A stretch of DNA of 64,000 bases from JAVZOV01 sp049976445 (GCA_049976445.1 JBMFIF010000001.1:59093-123092), one strand, 5' to 3'; numbered from the stretch's first letter, positions 45,889-55,044 are shown. Translations and numbers: made by a program. The notes: generated from the sequence alone by a model not told the origin.

Positions 45889-45931
45889 TCTAAAAACATA
45901 ATTATTTTATACATTTTAATTATCAAAATTC

Positions 45932-46351
45932 TTAATATAAGTTCAGATTTTCTAAATATTTTATTAGTTTTTGGATTTTAATGTACATAGGATTTGTGTT
46001 TGGTACACTACGAATCCAAGTTGATATTGTATCATAAACTTTTTTTAATATCACATTAAGATTTTTCCTCACATTGTTTAATATTTGAGGAGGTATATCA
46101 TCATAACTTACATGTCTTGTTGGAATGTATAAAAAGGGTAACCCCTCCTCTGATGATGGTGCAAATCTGACGACTACACCATCATTAGTTAAAAAGTATG
46201 AACGATTCCCAAATGAGGCTAATTCTATCATAGTATCAGGATGCGGTGGAATAAATTCCTGCAATTTCTTAAGAAAAATTTTAATCTTTTCTAAATCTTC
46301 ATCATTTTTCACATCTTGTATTATTCTATGTAATTCATCTAATTCCTCCAT
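45932..46351 (-). CDS. Conserved hypothetical protein (139 aa)
   Basis: I do not recognise this protein. It is rich in helices at both ends (MEELDELHRIIQDVKNDEDL at the start; QKLIKYLENLNLY at the end), with a central SFGNRSYFLTNDGVVVRFAP and a FLYIPTRHVSYDDIPP segment. There is no signal or membrane segment. It shares its strand and a short gap (77 bases) with the DUF447 gene, so an operon is possible. Base use is like its neighbours. Confidence 0.7.
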   Translation of the reverse strand: MEELDELHRIIQDVKNDEDLEKIKIFLKKLQEFIPPHPDTMIELASFGNRSYFLTNDGVVVRFAPSSEEGLPFLYIPTRHVSYDDIPPQILNNVRKNLNVILKKVYDTISTWIRSVPNTNPMYIKIQKLIKYLENLNLY

Positions 46352-46428
46352 TTTTCATCATTTACTTAGTTTCATAGATTTAATTATTTCTATCTAAACA
46401 TGATAAAAATTAACATGAAAACTGATTA

Positions 46429-47043
46429 TCATCTTTTAGCTTCTTTAATTGCCTTTGCTAATATATCATTTGCAATGTTTAATAACTCTGTATCTTGTGT
46501 TGAGTGTTTAACAGTATCAACGCACATTTTTATGCGCTCGAGTAGTTTATCTATTTCATCGTATAATCCCATCATTAAGTATGGTTTTATTCTAGTATAG
46601 TGAACAAGTGCTTCTATGATAGCTGGATGCGCTCTATTAAATGTTTTGGGTATGTTTCTGAGTACTTTAAAATTGACTGGGGTAAAGTAAAAAATTGCCC
46701 TATCCTCCCTATCGATAACATTAACTACTTTTGCTTCTATCACAGCGTCTGCAACCTTTAAGGCCGGTACATGAACAACATTGCTTGGCAGTAGTTCATC
46801 TGCTCCTATCTTTTCATTCATCACGAATTTGTAAAAAATGCGGGCATCAGTAGTCACATTAATAGTGCATTCACCATGATTTATTAGACCTAAATATGTA
46901 ATTGAATCCTTAAAAATAATCGCAACCATGTTATTATTAACTAATTTAACACCTATAGGTGCAGCATTTACCTCTTCATTCCTAATAACTATTAGAATTA
47001 TTTCAGAGTACGTGTTTTCTGAAAAACCTAATTCGCGAAGCAT
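46429..47043 (-). CDS. DUF447-family protein (FMN-binding-like fold)
   Basis: 204 residues. ETYSEIILIVIRNEE-like beginnings, NAAPIGVKLVNNNMVAIIF (about 31-49), and NVTTDARIFYKFV then match the DUF447 pattern, a family with a split-barrel, flavin-binding-type fold. The function is unknown; some members lie near folate-, methanopterin- or coenzyme genes, but nothing of that kind is here. The C-terminal 60 residues are helical. Start ATG 47043. Confidence 0.75.
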   Translation of the reverse strand: MLRELGFSENTYSEIILIVIRNEEVNAAPIGVKLVNNNMVAIIFKDSITYLGLINHGECTINVTTDARIFYKFVMNEKIGADELLPSNVVHVPALKVADAVIEAKVVNVIDREDRAIFYFTPVNFKVLRNIPKTFNRAHPAIIEALVHYTRIKPYLMMGLYDEIDKLLERIKMCVDTVKHSTQDTELLNIANDILAKAIKEAKR

Positions 47044-47143
47044 ATTTCTCTAAATATATTAGGTTTCTCTAAATTTAATATAATGTTCGATGGTCATCGG
47101 AAGAAAAACTATTTAGACAACCTTTTTCCTAATCTTTATAGAT

Positions 47144-47221
47144 GCGGCCGTCGTCTAGCCTGGACTAGGACATCAGCCTGCCACGCTGGCAACCCGGGTT
47201 CAAATCCCGGCGGCCGCACCA
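47144..47221 (+). tRNA. tRNA-Gly(GCC), CCA encoded
   Basis: The cloverleaf folds fully: acceptor GCGGCCG/CGGCCGC, anticodon stem TCAGC/GCTGG with loop CTGCCAC (anticodon GCC at 47180-47182), T arm CCGGG-TTCAAAT-CCCGG, discriminator A, then CCA at 47219-47221. There is no intron. The coding of CCA is worth noting, since many archaeal tRNA genes lack it. A TATA-like CTATTTAGA at 47109-47117 is at the right distance. Confidence 0.97.
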
Positions 47222-47471
47222 CAGATCTTAGAAAAAGCTAAAATCGATTGCTTTTTAGGCTAAATATTGTTAAAATTTCTGTTTAGTTTTTTATTGGTAA
47301 GCTTTTTACTTCTATATTTAAGAAGAACCTTGTGCGATAGTAGCGCTAGACTCTCGCTTCTGTGCAGGAATTAAGAATGGCTCATATTAATGCCTTTTCC
47401 TCATGAGGTTCAGCGTAACTCTAATTAATCATCGCCATAATTAATAATAAAGACTAACTAAAAAACTTTAA

Positions 47472-48395
47472 TTAAACCTCAGAGATAACTTTATTCCTAA
47501 GAACGCCTATATTTTCAACTTCAGCTTCTACAATGTCACCGTGTTTTAAGAATTTATTTTTACTCATCCCAACACCTGATGGAGTACCAGTTGAAATATA
47601 ATCTCCTGGTTTAAGAGTCACACCTTGCGACGCCCAATGAATAAGATCCTCAATATTGAATATTAAATTGCGAGTATTGCCATTCTGTTCAATGTTTCCA
47701 TTAACTTTTAATGTAAGTCTTAAATTGTTAGGATCTGGTATTTCATCTTTTGTAACTATATAAGGTCCTACTGGTGTTGTGGAATCCATCGACTTCCCCC
47801 AAATCCAGTAAAATCCTAAAGATTCTGCGGATGGATACTGCCAATCTCTCATAGATATATCATTAACTACGGTATAACCAAACACATGGTTTAATGCGTC
47901 TTTTTTATCAATATATTTTCCAGCTTTACCGATTACAACACCAAGTTCAACCTCCCAATCAACCTTTTCCGAAATTTTTGGTTTAATTATGGGATTTTCA
48001 TGTCCTATTAGTGCATTAGCAAATTTAGGAAAGAAATAAGGTTTAGGAGGAGGACTTGCACCACTTTCTTTACTATGTTCTCTATAATTTATGGCGACAC
48101 AAAAAACTTTCTCTGGATTTGGAACAGGAGGTTCCCATTTCACTTCCTTTGGATCTATGAAAAGACTCATATTACTGAGATTAAGACTTTTATTGAGTAG
48201 TTCTTTAGCAATATCAAAAGATAACTCTTCGAATGCAATAAACTTACGCATAGAGTAAAAGAAATCTGGTGCTTCAAAAGAATCGTATACTTTCTTATAC
48301 GCGTTAGGTAAATCTAATATTCCAATATTCGTTAGAATTCCTACTCTACTATATTCACCTTTTATTGAAAAGGTAAGTAATTTCAATATCTTCAC
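47472..48395 (-). CDS. Fumarylacetoacetate hydrolase-family protein
   Basis: 307 residues. The C-terminal FAH domain has VDWEVELGVVIGKAGKYI (acidic metal ligands, about 148-165), FGYTVVNDISMRDWQ and GDYISTGTPSGVGMSK. The family includes fumarylacetoacetase, oxaloacetate decarboxylase/tautomerase and the 2-keto-3-deoxy-arabinonate dehydratase of archaea. The sugar-acid dehydratase role is plausible in this lineage but cannot be separated from the others here. No pathway neighbour. Confidence 0.88.
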   Translation of the reverse strand: MKILKLLTFSIKGEYSRVGILTNIGILDLPNAYKKVYDSFEAPDFFYSMRKFIAFEELSFDIAKELLNKSLNLSNMSLFIDPKEVKWEPPVPNPEKVFCVAINYREHSKESGASPPPKPYFFPKFANALIGHENPIIKPKISEKVDWEVELGVVIGKAGKYIDKKDALNHVFGYTVVNDISMRDWQYPSAESLGFYWIWGKSMDSTTPVGPYIVTKDEIPDPNNLRLTLKVNGNIEQNGNTRNLIFNIEDLIHWASQGVTLKPGDYISTGTPSGVGMSKNKFLKHGDIVEAEVENIGVLRNKVISEV

Positions 48396-48481
48396 CCCTA
48401 TTTTAATCTTATTTAAAGTATAAATTGTTTATTTTTATTTAGTGCAATAGATTAGAAAGAGAGATGAGATAGACTACATGT

Positions 48482-49045
48482 TCAGGTTTTATTAAATATG
48501 GAGTTTATTTTATCGCTGTAGAAGTACATTATTGGTATGTTTATTATGAGTGTTATAATTATTCCAGTAGTAAAGAATATGTTATATGCTTGATCAAATG
48601 TCATTAAATTTTTAACCTCATAAATTGTTGCTACAGTTCCTGATACTATCCAGAGTGCAATTAACGTACTTATAATATTTTTTATCACATCTGCAAGTGT
48701 TTTTATTTTATATTTTGAGGTGCATGAATAAAAGTATCCGGAGATGCTTAAGAATATTGAGGTGAAAAATATTAAAATCATATCAGATATGTTAAGCAAT
48801 AGTGAGAAAATCAGGCCTCCTAGTAACCAACTCAAGAATACTATATTTTTTCTCATATATGGGCTAAGTAAGAATGGGAGAAATATGAGAGGAGGTAGTC
48901 CGTTAAAGTTTATGTTAAGTATATTGAATGGTTGGAATTCTATGTAGAATCTTAGCGATGTTAATATTAGTATTGTTAATAATGCTATGTCTCTAATTAT
49001 TTTACTAAATTTTGTGGAATTTGGTGTACGTTCTTTTGTTGTCAT
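48482..49045 (-). CDS. Integral membrane protein of unknown function
   Basis: 187 residues, mostly hydrophobic, with five or six predicted membrane segments, for example IIRDIALLTILILTSLRFYI, GLIFSLLLNISDMILIFF, FTSIFLSISGYFYS, LIALWIVSGTVATI and TGIIITLIINIPIMYFY. A short charged N-terminus (TTKERTPNSTKFSK) would be cytoplasmic. The size and topology recall substrate-binding subunits of small-molecule transporters (ECF S-like), but no family motif is seen, and no ATPase lies nearby. I cannot assign a substrate. Confidence 0.7.
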   Translation of the reverse strand: MTTKERTPNSTKFSKIIRDIALLTILILTSLRFYIEFQPFNILNINFNGLPPLIFLPFLLSPYMRKNIVFLSWLLGGLIFSLLLNISDMILIFFTSIFLSISGYFYSCTSKYKIKTLADVIKNIISTLIALWIVSGTVATIYEVKNLMTFDQAYNIFFTTGIIITLIINIPIMYFYSDKINSIFNKT

Positions 49046-49160
49046 CGTTTATTATTAAGTATAAGTTAAATTAATAAATATTTTTACATATTGAACTAGA
49101 ATTAAACATTTTGAATATAGCCAAAAAGAAATAAAGTAAATTTTTATTAATCAATTATTT

Positions 49161-49523
49161 TTACTTAGCTCTTTCAAGTACGATTTCTATTGTTGAAACG
49201 TCTCTTGCTTGGTCGCCTTCACCAACTCTTTCTGTGCTAATGGATATGTTGCCTACTTTTACTTGTCCTGGTAAGAATTTGTTCTTTAATATTTCAGCTA
49301 CATCTACTGCTCTAGAAATTGCTCGTCCTCTTGCTTTTAATATGACTTTTTCTCCACCTCTGTTGAATTGTATTAATGCTGCTACTACGTATCCCATTAC
49401 TGGTTTAGAACCAATTAGAACTGTGTTTTCGCTAATTGGTCCTGCAGGTTTTCTTGCGGATTTCCTTGCAGCTTGTGCTTGTTTTTCTTCAGGTAGGGTG
49501 GGAACCCCTTCTCCGCTACTCAT
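49161..49523 (-). CDS. albA: DNA/RNA-binding protein Alba
   Basis: 120 residues. After a 30-residue Lys/Ala/Pro-rich N-terminal tail, VLIGSKPVMGYVVAALIQFN (about 36-55) and LKARGRAISRAVDVAEILKN are the Alba core; the lysine corresponding to Sulfolobus Alba Lys16 is within GSKPVM. It coats DNA and binds RNA. The N-terminal tail (AQAARKSARKPAG) is longer than in Sulfolobus Alba. Single copy in this window. Confidence 0.96.
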   Translation of the reverse strand: MSSGEGVPTLPEEKQAQAARKSARKPAGPISENTVLIGSKPVMGYVVAALIQFNRGGEKVILKARGRAISRAVDVAEILKNKFLPGQVKVGNISISTERVGEGDQARDVSTIEIVLERAK

Positions 49524-49651
49524 GATTTCTTTCCTCCCTTTGCAGGTAAGATATTGAATACGTAGTATAATATAAATCTTTGCTACAATTTAAAGAACTA
49601 GTTTCATAATAAATTTATGTAATAGTTAAGATATATAATCTCAGGATCAAC

Positions 49652-50271
49652 TTGATACCTGTGAAAGAAAAAGAAGTATTAAGGAAGTTGTTGCATGAAA
49701 CAAAAAACAATGTTAAAATAACTGCCATAATATATAGTAAACATCAAATGTTTGATCTCTTCATGAACTTTATTTCAGAATTAAAACAAATACGAGAGAA
49801 TTTAGTGGATGTAATTATTATAGATGATCTTAAAACGGTGTCACAATATATGGATGTTCTTATGTTACCAGCCTTTATTATAAGTGGAAAAGATGTTAAA
49901 GTTAAGTTTTATGATTTGCCAATAGGGTTAGAAATGATAATGTTCATAGATGCGTTAAGTGCAATCATTAATGAACCTGATAGTAAACCGATAAAAAATC
50001 TAAAAAATATTACAATAAAAATCCTGATATCACCTACTTGTTCACTTTGTATCCAGTTATGAGAATTGTAATAAAATTTGCAATGCTGAGCAAAAATTGT
50101 ACAATTGAGATATTGGATGTATTGGAAAATGCGAAACTCTTAGAACGTCATGGGATATTAACTGTTCCTGTTATAATGATAAATGATGATATTCTTTATG
50201 AGAATCTTAATGAAGAAAAAATTATATCATTTTTGACAAAGCATTTAATTTCTTTGTCATTTGAAGAATAA
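49652..50271 (+). pseudogene. Glutaredoxin/protein disulfide oxidoreductase (PDO) relic, frameshifted
   Basis: Two overlapping frames fit one PDO-like protein of about 206 residues with two thioredoxin folds. The first frame (49652-50062) holds the N-terminal fold, lacking a CxxC in the usual place (YSKHQMFDLF), and the start of the second with SPTCSLC (CxxC). The second frame (from 50053) continues PVMRIVIKFAML and the cis-proline VPVIMIND. One added base near 50050 would merge them. Family members shuffle disulfides in hyperthermophiles. The loss of the N-terminal cysteines together with the frameshift suggests a decaying copy, though a sequencing error remains possible. Confidence 0.7.
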
Positions 50272-50393
50272 AAAGTAAAACTCTAGGGAGACCTCTTTAA
50301 TTATACTAGAACCATGTATTTTTAATTGAAAGTAAACAAATATTTATACCTAATAATTACACATTCTGTGTGAGAATTAGGTGATAAAAAAAT

Positions 50394-51593
50394 ATGAGAC
50401 AAGTGGAATATGATGTAGTAGTTATTGGTGGTGGACCTGGAGGTCTTTTAGCTGCTAGGGTAGCAGCTGAAAAGGGTGTCAGGACTCTCCTTATAGAGAA
50501 GGAGGGGCATTTTGGTAGGAAACCATGTTCAGGAGCCATTTCCTCACGAGGTATGCAACTTTCAGGATTAACACCATCTCCTAAATTCGTAGATGCTGTG
50601 GTTAAGGGTTTCATAGTACATGCTCCTGATGAAACAAAAAATGTAAAAACTCTCAATTCAGAAATTAATGAGGGGCCTGGATATGTTACAAATAAAGCAT
50701 TGTTTTTAAAATATCTAGCAATATTGACTGCAAGAGCAGGATCAGATATATGGCTTAATACTGTAGTAGAGAGTCTCATAGTGGAGAATAATAACTTTGT
50801 AAAAGGAGTTATTGCAAGACAAGGTACTGAAAGGATAGAAGTAAGAGCAAAAGTCGTAATAGATGCGAGTGGGTATGCATCGAAACTTTCAACGGATATT
50901 CTTCCAAGAGGAACGCGTTATGAAATAATACCAGCAGTGCAGTATATTATGACAAATGTTGAGGATGTTGACGATGATTTACTATACTTTTATGTAGGTA
51001 ATGAAGTAGCGCCAGGAGGTTATGCTTGGATATTTCCGACTGGTGAAGGAACTTATGAAGTTGGTTTAGGTGCGATGAGACCAGGTACAAAAGCTATATT
51101 AGATGCATGGATCAAAAAGCATCCAGATAAATTCAGCAAATCAAAAATAATTAAATATGAATCTGCAGCAATACCAATAGGTGGTTTAGTTCCAAAATTA
51201 GTAGGAAATGGCATCATGCTTGTTGGAGATGCAGCAGGACAGGTTATACCACTTACAGGTGGTGGGAACCATTCATCGATGGCTGGCGGAAGAATGGCAG
51301 GCGAAGTAGCAGCCAAAGCTATTGAACTCGGCGATACTAGTGTAAATACACTATCAGAGTATGAAAGGCTTTATATTAAAGAAAGTGAGTGGGGATCGCG
51401 AATAGAAAAAAGTTATAAAGTAATGAAAGCATTAGTATCACTAAGTGATGATGACCTTAATAAATTAGCAGAAATGATAGATGGTAAAGATATTGTGGAT
51501 TTAGCAAATGGACAGAACATAGGACGAGTAGCAAGAAAATTACTTAAGCATCCAATATTAGCATCTAAACTAGCATTAAAAATACTTGAGTAA
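50394..51593 (+). CDS. Geranylgeranyl reductase-family oxidoreductase
   Basis: 399 residues, FAD-dependent. The N-terminal dinucleotide motif is VVVIGGGPGGLLAARVAAEK (about 9-28), followed by the family KPCSGAISSRGMQL and the second FAD motif MLVGDAAGQVIPLTGGG (about 275-291). It saturates the geranylgeranyl chains of archaeal membrane lipids; other family members act on chlorophyll or on small molecules, but in this lineage lipid hydrogenation is the likely role. It is transcribed alone. Confidence 0.9.
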   Translation: MRQVEYDVVVIGGGPGGLLAARVAAEKGVRTLLIEKEGHFGRKPCSGAISSRGMQLSGLTPSPKFVDAVVKGFIVHAPDETKNVKTLNSEINEGPGYVTNKALFLKYLAILTARAGSDIWLNTVVESLIVENNNFVKGVIARQGTERIEVRAKVVIDASGYASKLSTDILPRGTRYEIIPAVQYIMTNVEDVDDDLLYFYVGNEVAPGGYAWIFPTGEGTYEVGLGAMRPGTKAILDAWIKKHPDKFSKSKIIKYESAAIPIGGLVPKLVGNGIMLVGDAAGQVIPLTGGGNHSSMAGGRMAGEVAAKAIELGDTSVNTLSEYERLYIKESEWGSRIEKSYKVMKALVSLSDDDLNKLAEMIDGKDIVDLANGQNIGRVARKLLKHPILASKLALKILE

Positions 51594-51695
51594 TTGTTTT
51601 TCTTAAAAGTTTTAGTTTAAAACACATTTTTCATAAAGCTCTTTTTATTCTTATATAATTACTATTTGATAAGGTAGGGATTTTTATCATAGAAG

Positions 51696-51734
51696 AATGG
51701 CAAACTTCGCCCTTCAGGACGGGGAAGAGGTCAG
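51696..51734 (+). repeat. Dispersed hairpin repeat, copy E
   Basis: AATGGCAAACTTCGCCCTTC then AGGACGGGGAAGAGGTCA, plus strand. The pattern is the same as copy D (CTTCgCCCTtcAGg.C.GGGaaGaGGTCA). The stem GCCCT/AGGAC is imperfect. It lies in the 266-base gap before the arcadin-like gene, which otherwise holds nothing recognisable. Confidence 0.55.
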
Positions 51735-51860
51735 AAACAAACTATGCAGGGTGTATATTAAGTAAACATTAAAAACTATGTATGGAAAATGATCAGTAAA
51801 TGTTGTGTGCAGATAGGAATGTTGAAATATAAGTTAAGTGATAGAATATTGGGATAAAGT

Positions 51861-52181
51861 ATGGATGTTAAAATAAAGGCAATACTTATCGGTAAAAACC
51901 TCTTTAGAAAGGATAAAGATACATGGATTGTAAAGTTAGATTTTGTAGAAGAAACTCCTGAACCACCAATAATACAACAATCAGGAGATATAGCAAGGGA
52001 AATCGCTCCTATCATACAACAGACACTTCAGATGCTCTCACCTGGGTTAATGCAACAAACTATGCCAAGGTTGACACTTTGGCTTACTGATGATGAATGG
52101 GAAACACTAGAGATAAAACCAGATATAGGTGATGAGGTTACAATTACTATAACAGATAAGAAAGAAATCAAGATTGGATAG
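51861..52181 (+). CDS. Conserved crenarchaeal protein, possibly arcadin-1-like
   Basis: 106 residues. The ends are beta-rich (MDVKIKAILIG; WIVKLDFVEE; RLTLWLTDDEWETL; GDEVTITITDKKEIKI), with a variable glutamine- and methionine-rich middle (IIQQTLQMLSPGLMQQTMP). The pattern reminds me of arcadin-1, a small partner of crenactin, but crenactin is not here, and I cannot confirm it. No signal or membrane part. It is otherwise unassigned. Confidence 0.6.
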   Translation: MDVKIKAILIGKNLFRKDKDTWIVKLDFVEETPEPPIIQQSGDIAREIAPIIQQTLQMLSPGLMQQTMPRLTLWLTDDEWETLEIKPDIGDEVTITITDKKEIKIG

Positions 52182-52206
52182 CGTATTGTACTATTTGTAA
52201 TAAGCT

Positions 52207-52800
52207 TTAATTATGTATTGATTTTGTGTTTTTCCATGTGTAATGAAGTCTTTGTATTACTGTAATTTGTGAAAATATTATGATTATTATGAGTGCTATT
52301 TCAAGTGCTCTATCATATAATGGGAGTATAAGTGTTGCGATTATTATTGTGAGTAATCTTTCCTGTCTTTCGAAGAGTCCTACTGCACAGTTTTTGAGTC
52401 CTCCGCTTGATTCTGCTCTAGCTCTTGTGTAACTTACCATGATTGAGCTGAAGAGAGCTATCATTGCATATGGCCATCCTGCGTAATTTCCTAGTGCTAT
52501 TCCAATTATTATAAAAAATTCTACATACCTATCTAATACTGCGTCTAGTACTGCACCAAATTTTGTTGTTTTTTCTGTTGCTCTTGCCACTGCTCCATCT
52601 AATGCATCCATTATTCCTGATATAATGATTGTTATGAGTGCAAGCAGTGGTTGTTGTGTTGCATAGAAATATGCTATTGGTATTCCTAATACGAACCCTA
52701 TGAGTGTGATATGGTTTGGTTTAAGCCCTGTTTGTGCTATTTTTAATCCTATTGGATTGAGTATTCTATTTATGGTTTGTCTTAATTTACTTGCTACCAT
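52207..52800 (-). CDS. CDP-alcohol phosphatidyltransferase, archaetidylinositol-phosphate synthase type
   Basis: 197 residues with several membrane segments. The signature D-G-x2-A-R-x8-G-x3-D-x3-D is present in MDALDGAVARATEKTTKFGA and VLDAVLDRY. Enzymes of this class transfer an alcohol phosphate to CDP-archaeol in the membrane. Short archaeal members near this size usually make archaetidylinositol phosphate, but serine or glycerol phosphate are alternatives. Its start overlaps the upstream PadR gene by 14 bases, so the two are co-translated. Confidence 0.87.
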   Translation of the reverse strand: MVASKLRQTINRILNPIGLKIAQTGLKPNHITLIGFVLGIPIAYFYATQQPLLALITIIISGIMDALDGAVARATEKTTKFGAVLDAVLDRYVEFFIIIGIALGNYAGWPYAMIALFSSIMVSYTRARAESSGGLKNCAVGLFERQERLLTIIIATLILPLYDRALEIALIIIIIFSQITVIQRLHYTWKNTKSIHN

Positions 52801-53116
52801 CAGTCTCGCCTTTTAGAATTTTGAGACGTTCCTCTATGAAGAGTATTCCGTTTTTAAAGAGTTGTTGCCCTTTTTCTGTTAATTGATAGTATTTTATTCC
52901 TGGTAATCCTGTACCGCTGAGTGGTCTTATGATTTCTTCGTTCTCCATTTTTTGTAATACCATATATATTGTGACCGTTGCTGCGTTTAATTTGTATTTT
53001 TCTTTTAGTTCTTTTACTATTTCGTAACCATACTTCGGTTTTTCAAGAAGAGAGCGGCAGACATAAAGCCATATATTGCCTTTTGTGAGAGTTTTGACAA
53101 GTCTTTGATATGCCAC
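52787..53116 (-). CDS. PadR-family transcriptional regulator
   Basis: 109 residues. Winged helix: KGNIWLYVCRSLLEKPKYGY (about 12-31), EIVKELKEKYKLNAATVTIY and MENEEIIRPLSGTGLPGIKY, then the C-terminal dimer helix. The overlap with the CDP-alcohol transferase gene suggests it controls or is regulated with lipid synthesis. The ligand is unknown. It follows lysS by 12 bases, so it is probably in the same transcript as eS26-lysS. Confidence 0.85.
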   Translation of the reverse strand: MAYQRLVKTLTKGNIWLYVCRSLLEKPKYGYEIVKELKEKYKLNAATVTIYMVLQKMENEEIIRPLSGTGLPGIKYYQLTEKGQQLFKNGILFIEERLKILKGETDGSK

Positions 53117-53128
53117 TTTATGGCACCA

Positions 53129-54766
53129 TTATGGCGTTTCGATTGTCTCATTAATGAGTTTTAATACTCTCTCTGTTCCTATTGCCAGTATGAATGATGC
53201 TATTCTTGGTCCGTTTGGTTTTCCTAAAAGAATCATGTATAATGTTTTATATGCATCTTGTGGTTTTATGTTTGTCTGTTTTATGAGCGAGTATATTTCT
53301 GTTTCGAGCTTTTGTGAGTTAGGCTCTGTCCATGTTCTTAGTAGTGCATATAATTGTTTGAGGAATTCTTTTTGGTTTTGATCAATTTTTGCTTTTATTT
53401 CTTGTGGTACTGAGTTTTGTAGCGTGATTCTGTAGTTTTCTGGTGCATATTTACGTGCCCAATATCCTGCTTTCGGTAAAAGACGTTCGATTATTTTTAA
53501 TTCTTCTAATGCTGGTATGGTTTTTATGTGTCCTGTTCTTTGAAGACGTTTTATTGCTTCGTTAAGTCTTCCTGGTCCTTCTGGTATTATTTGATCTATT
53601 ATTGCTAGTACTAAATATGGAATTTGTAATCCAATTTTTTCTGGTGGTTTTCCATCATTGGCCAGTTCATATGCTCTTCTAATGTCTATTATCATATCTT
53701 TTTCTGCTGGTTCCTCTATTCCAAAATATATTCTTTCTGCCCTATCATATTCATCATGGAGGAATGGTGGTGTTTTTGATGGGTCAAAGTCTAAGTGTGA
53801 AAGTGGTTTCATAACAAAATACCAATATTTTAGCACTTCTGGCCTTCCTACTCTGAGCCATTCATCTATGTCAAATGAAACACCCTCTGAACTGCCCATT
53901 TCTTCCCTTTTTCCATTTTTTATCAAGCTTACCCATTCGTATGGAAATCCTTCTGGTGGATCTTTTCCGAAAATTTCTCTCATAAGTTCATTACAACTTT
54001 CTCTGCTCCCTCCTGCTGCTGCGTGGTCTTTTCCATAGAGTTCTATATCAACTTCGTATGTATACCAGAGTGATACCCATTCTGCTCTCCATTCTAGCTT
54101 TGTGTTTTCTAATGTTGTTGTTCCCTTATATCCGCATCTTGGACATGCATATTCTATAATGCCTTTTTCTGGATAATATTTTATCACTCTCGTATCTAAT
54201 ATGTTATAACATTTTTCACAGAGTGCTTTTATCGGGAACCATGTTAGCTCTAATTTGCCTCCTTTGTATTTGTTTAGTATATTTCTTGCCTTTTCTCTTT
54301 GCTCTATGAAACGTTTTACTGCTTCCTGCATTCGTGTGTTCTTATACGATTCATGTGTGTACACAGGCTTTGCTGTTATTCCGTATGCTTCATACGATTC
54401 TAAATATGGTTCCATAAAGTGGTCTACCCAGTTTGTATGACAACCCCATGGATCTGGAACGTTGAGTATTCGTACCCCTTTCCATTGTTCAATGAATTGT
54501 CTAGTGACTAGTGGTTCTTTTGCTTTAAGTGGATCTTGTGTATATATTACTACAATGTGTTCTACGTTGAATCCTCTTTTTGTTAGTTCTCTGTAAATAG
54601 CGGAGGGGTATATAACTTCTCCTCGTATTTTTCCTATATGTATTGGCCCTGCTGGAGCCATTCCACCGCTTACTACTAAGCTGCGTCTTTCTGTAAGTGC
54701 TATTTTATCAATAAATCTATCAAGCCAATGTTTGGGTTGAGCCTCCTGGCTCATGACCCACTTCAT
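53129..54766 (-). CDS. lysS: Lysyl-tRNA synthetase, class I
   Basis: 545 residues. This is the archaeal class I enzyme: PIHIGKIRGEVIYPSAIYRE (about 42-61) is the HIGH-type motif, and EEMGSSEGVSF holds the KMSKS-type loop. Zinc-binding cysteines at CEKCYNILD and CPRCGYKG are visible near residue 185-220. It charges tRNA-Lys. ATG 54766 overlaps the eS26 stop (ATGA); ATG 54754 is an alternative. Note class I LysRS here instead of the class II form found in many bacteria. Confidence 0.96.
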   Translation of the reverse strand: MKWVMSQEAQPKHWLDRFIDKIALTERRSLVVSGGMAPAGPIHIGKIRGEVIYPSAIYRELTKRGFNVEHIVVIYTQDPLKAKEPLVTRQFIEQWKGVRILNVPDPWGCHTNWVDHFMEPYLESYEAYGITAKPVYTHESYKNTRMQEAVKRFIEQREKARNILNKYKGGKLELTWFPIKALCEKCYNILDTRVIKYYPEKGIIEYACPRCGYKGTTTLENTKLEWRAEWVSLWYTYEVDIELYGKDHAAAGGSRESCNELMREIFGKDPPEGFPYEWVSLIKNGKREEMGSSEGVSFDIDEWLRVGRPEVLKYWYFVMKPLSHLDFDPSKTPPFLHDEYDRAERIYFGIEEPAEKDMIIDIRRAYELANDGKPPEKIGLQIPYLVLAIIDQIIPEGPGRLNEAIKRLQRTGHIKTIPALEELKIIERLLPKAGYWARKYAPENYRITLQNSVPQEIKAKIDQNQKEFLKQLYALLRTWTEPNSQKLETEIYSLIKQTNIKPQDAYKTLYMILLGKPNGPRIASFILAIGTERVLKLINETIETP

Positions 54767-55044
54767 CTCTCAGCTATTTTTCTTTCTTCTCTTGCTCTAA
54801 TTGTTCTTACACCGTGATAAACTGCACAAGATACGCAATAATATTTTGTAACTGGTACTTTCATTATCATTGTACCTGATTTTTCGAGTTCTGATGCCAG
54901 TTGCGGATCGACGGGCATGTAATACCTCGTGACCTTTATAGCTTTATCTCTAGGTATCTGTCTTCCACATCCATCGCAGTATACTATATCGCTTCTTCCC
55001 TTATCACCTTTTGATCGCCCACGACTCTTCCTTTTCTTAGTCAA
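54763..55044 (-). CDS. rps26e: Ribosomal protein eS26
   Basis: 93 residues from TTG 55044. The start KKRKSRGRSKGDKGRSDIVY, the zinc ligands CDGCGRQIPRD and YYCVSCAVYHGVRTIRAREE are eS26 hallmarks. It binds the 30S subunit near the mRNA exit. Its presence is typical of Thermoproteota and eukaryotes rather than Euryarchaeota. It shares four bases with lysS. Confidence 0.96.
   Translation of the reverse strand: MTKKRKSRGRSKGDKGRSDIVYCDGCGRQIPRDKAIKVTRYYMPVDPQLASELEKSGTMIMKVPVTKYYCVSCAVYHGVRTIRAREERKIAER

Noticed and set aside
47222..47471. C/D box sRNA or other small RNA after tRNA-Gly
   Set aside because: A C-like box and a CTGA can be found on the minus strand, but there is no second matching D box or terminal stem; nothing convincing remains in this gap.
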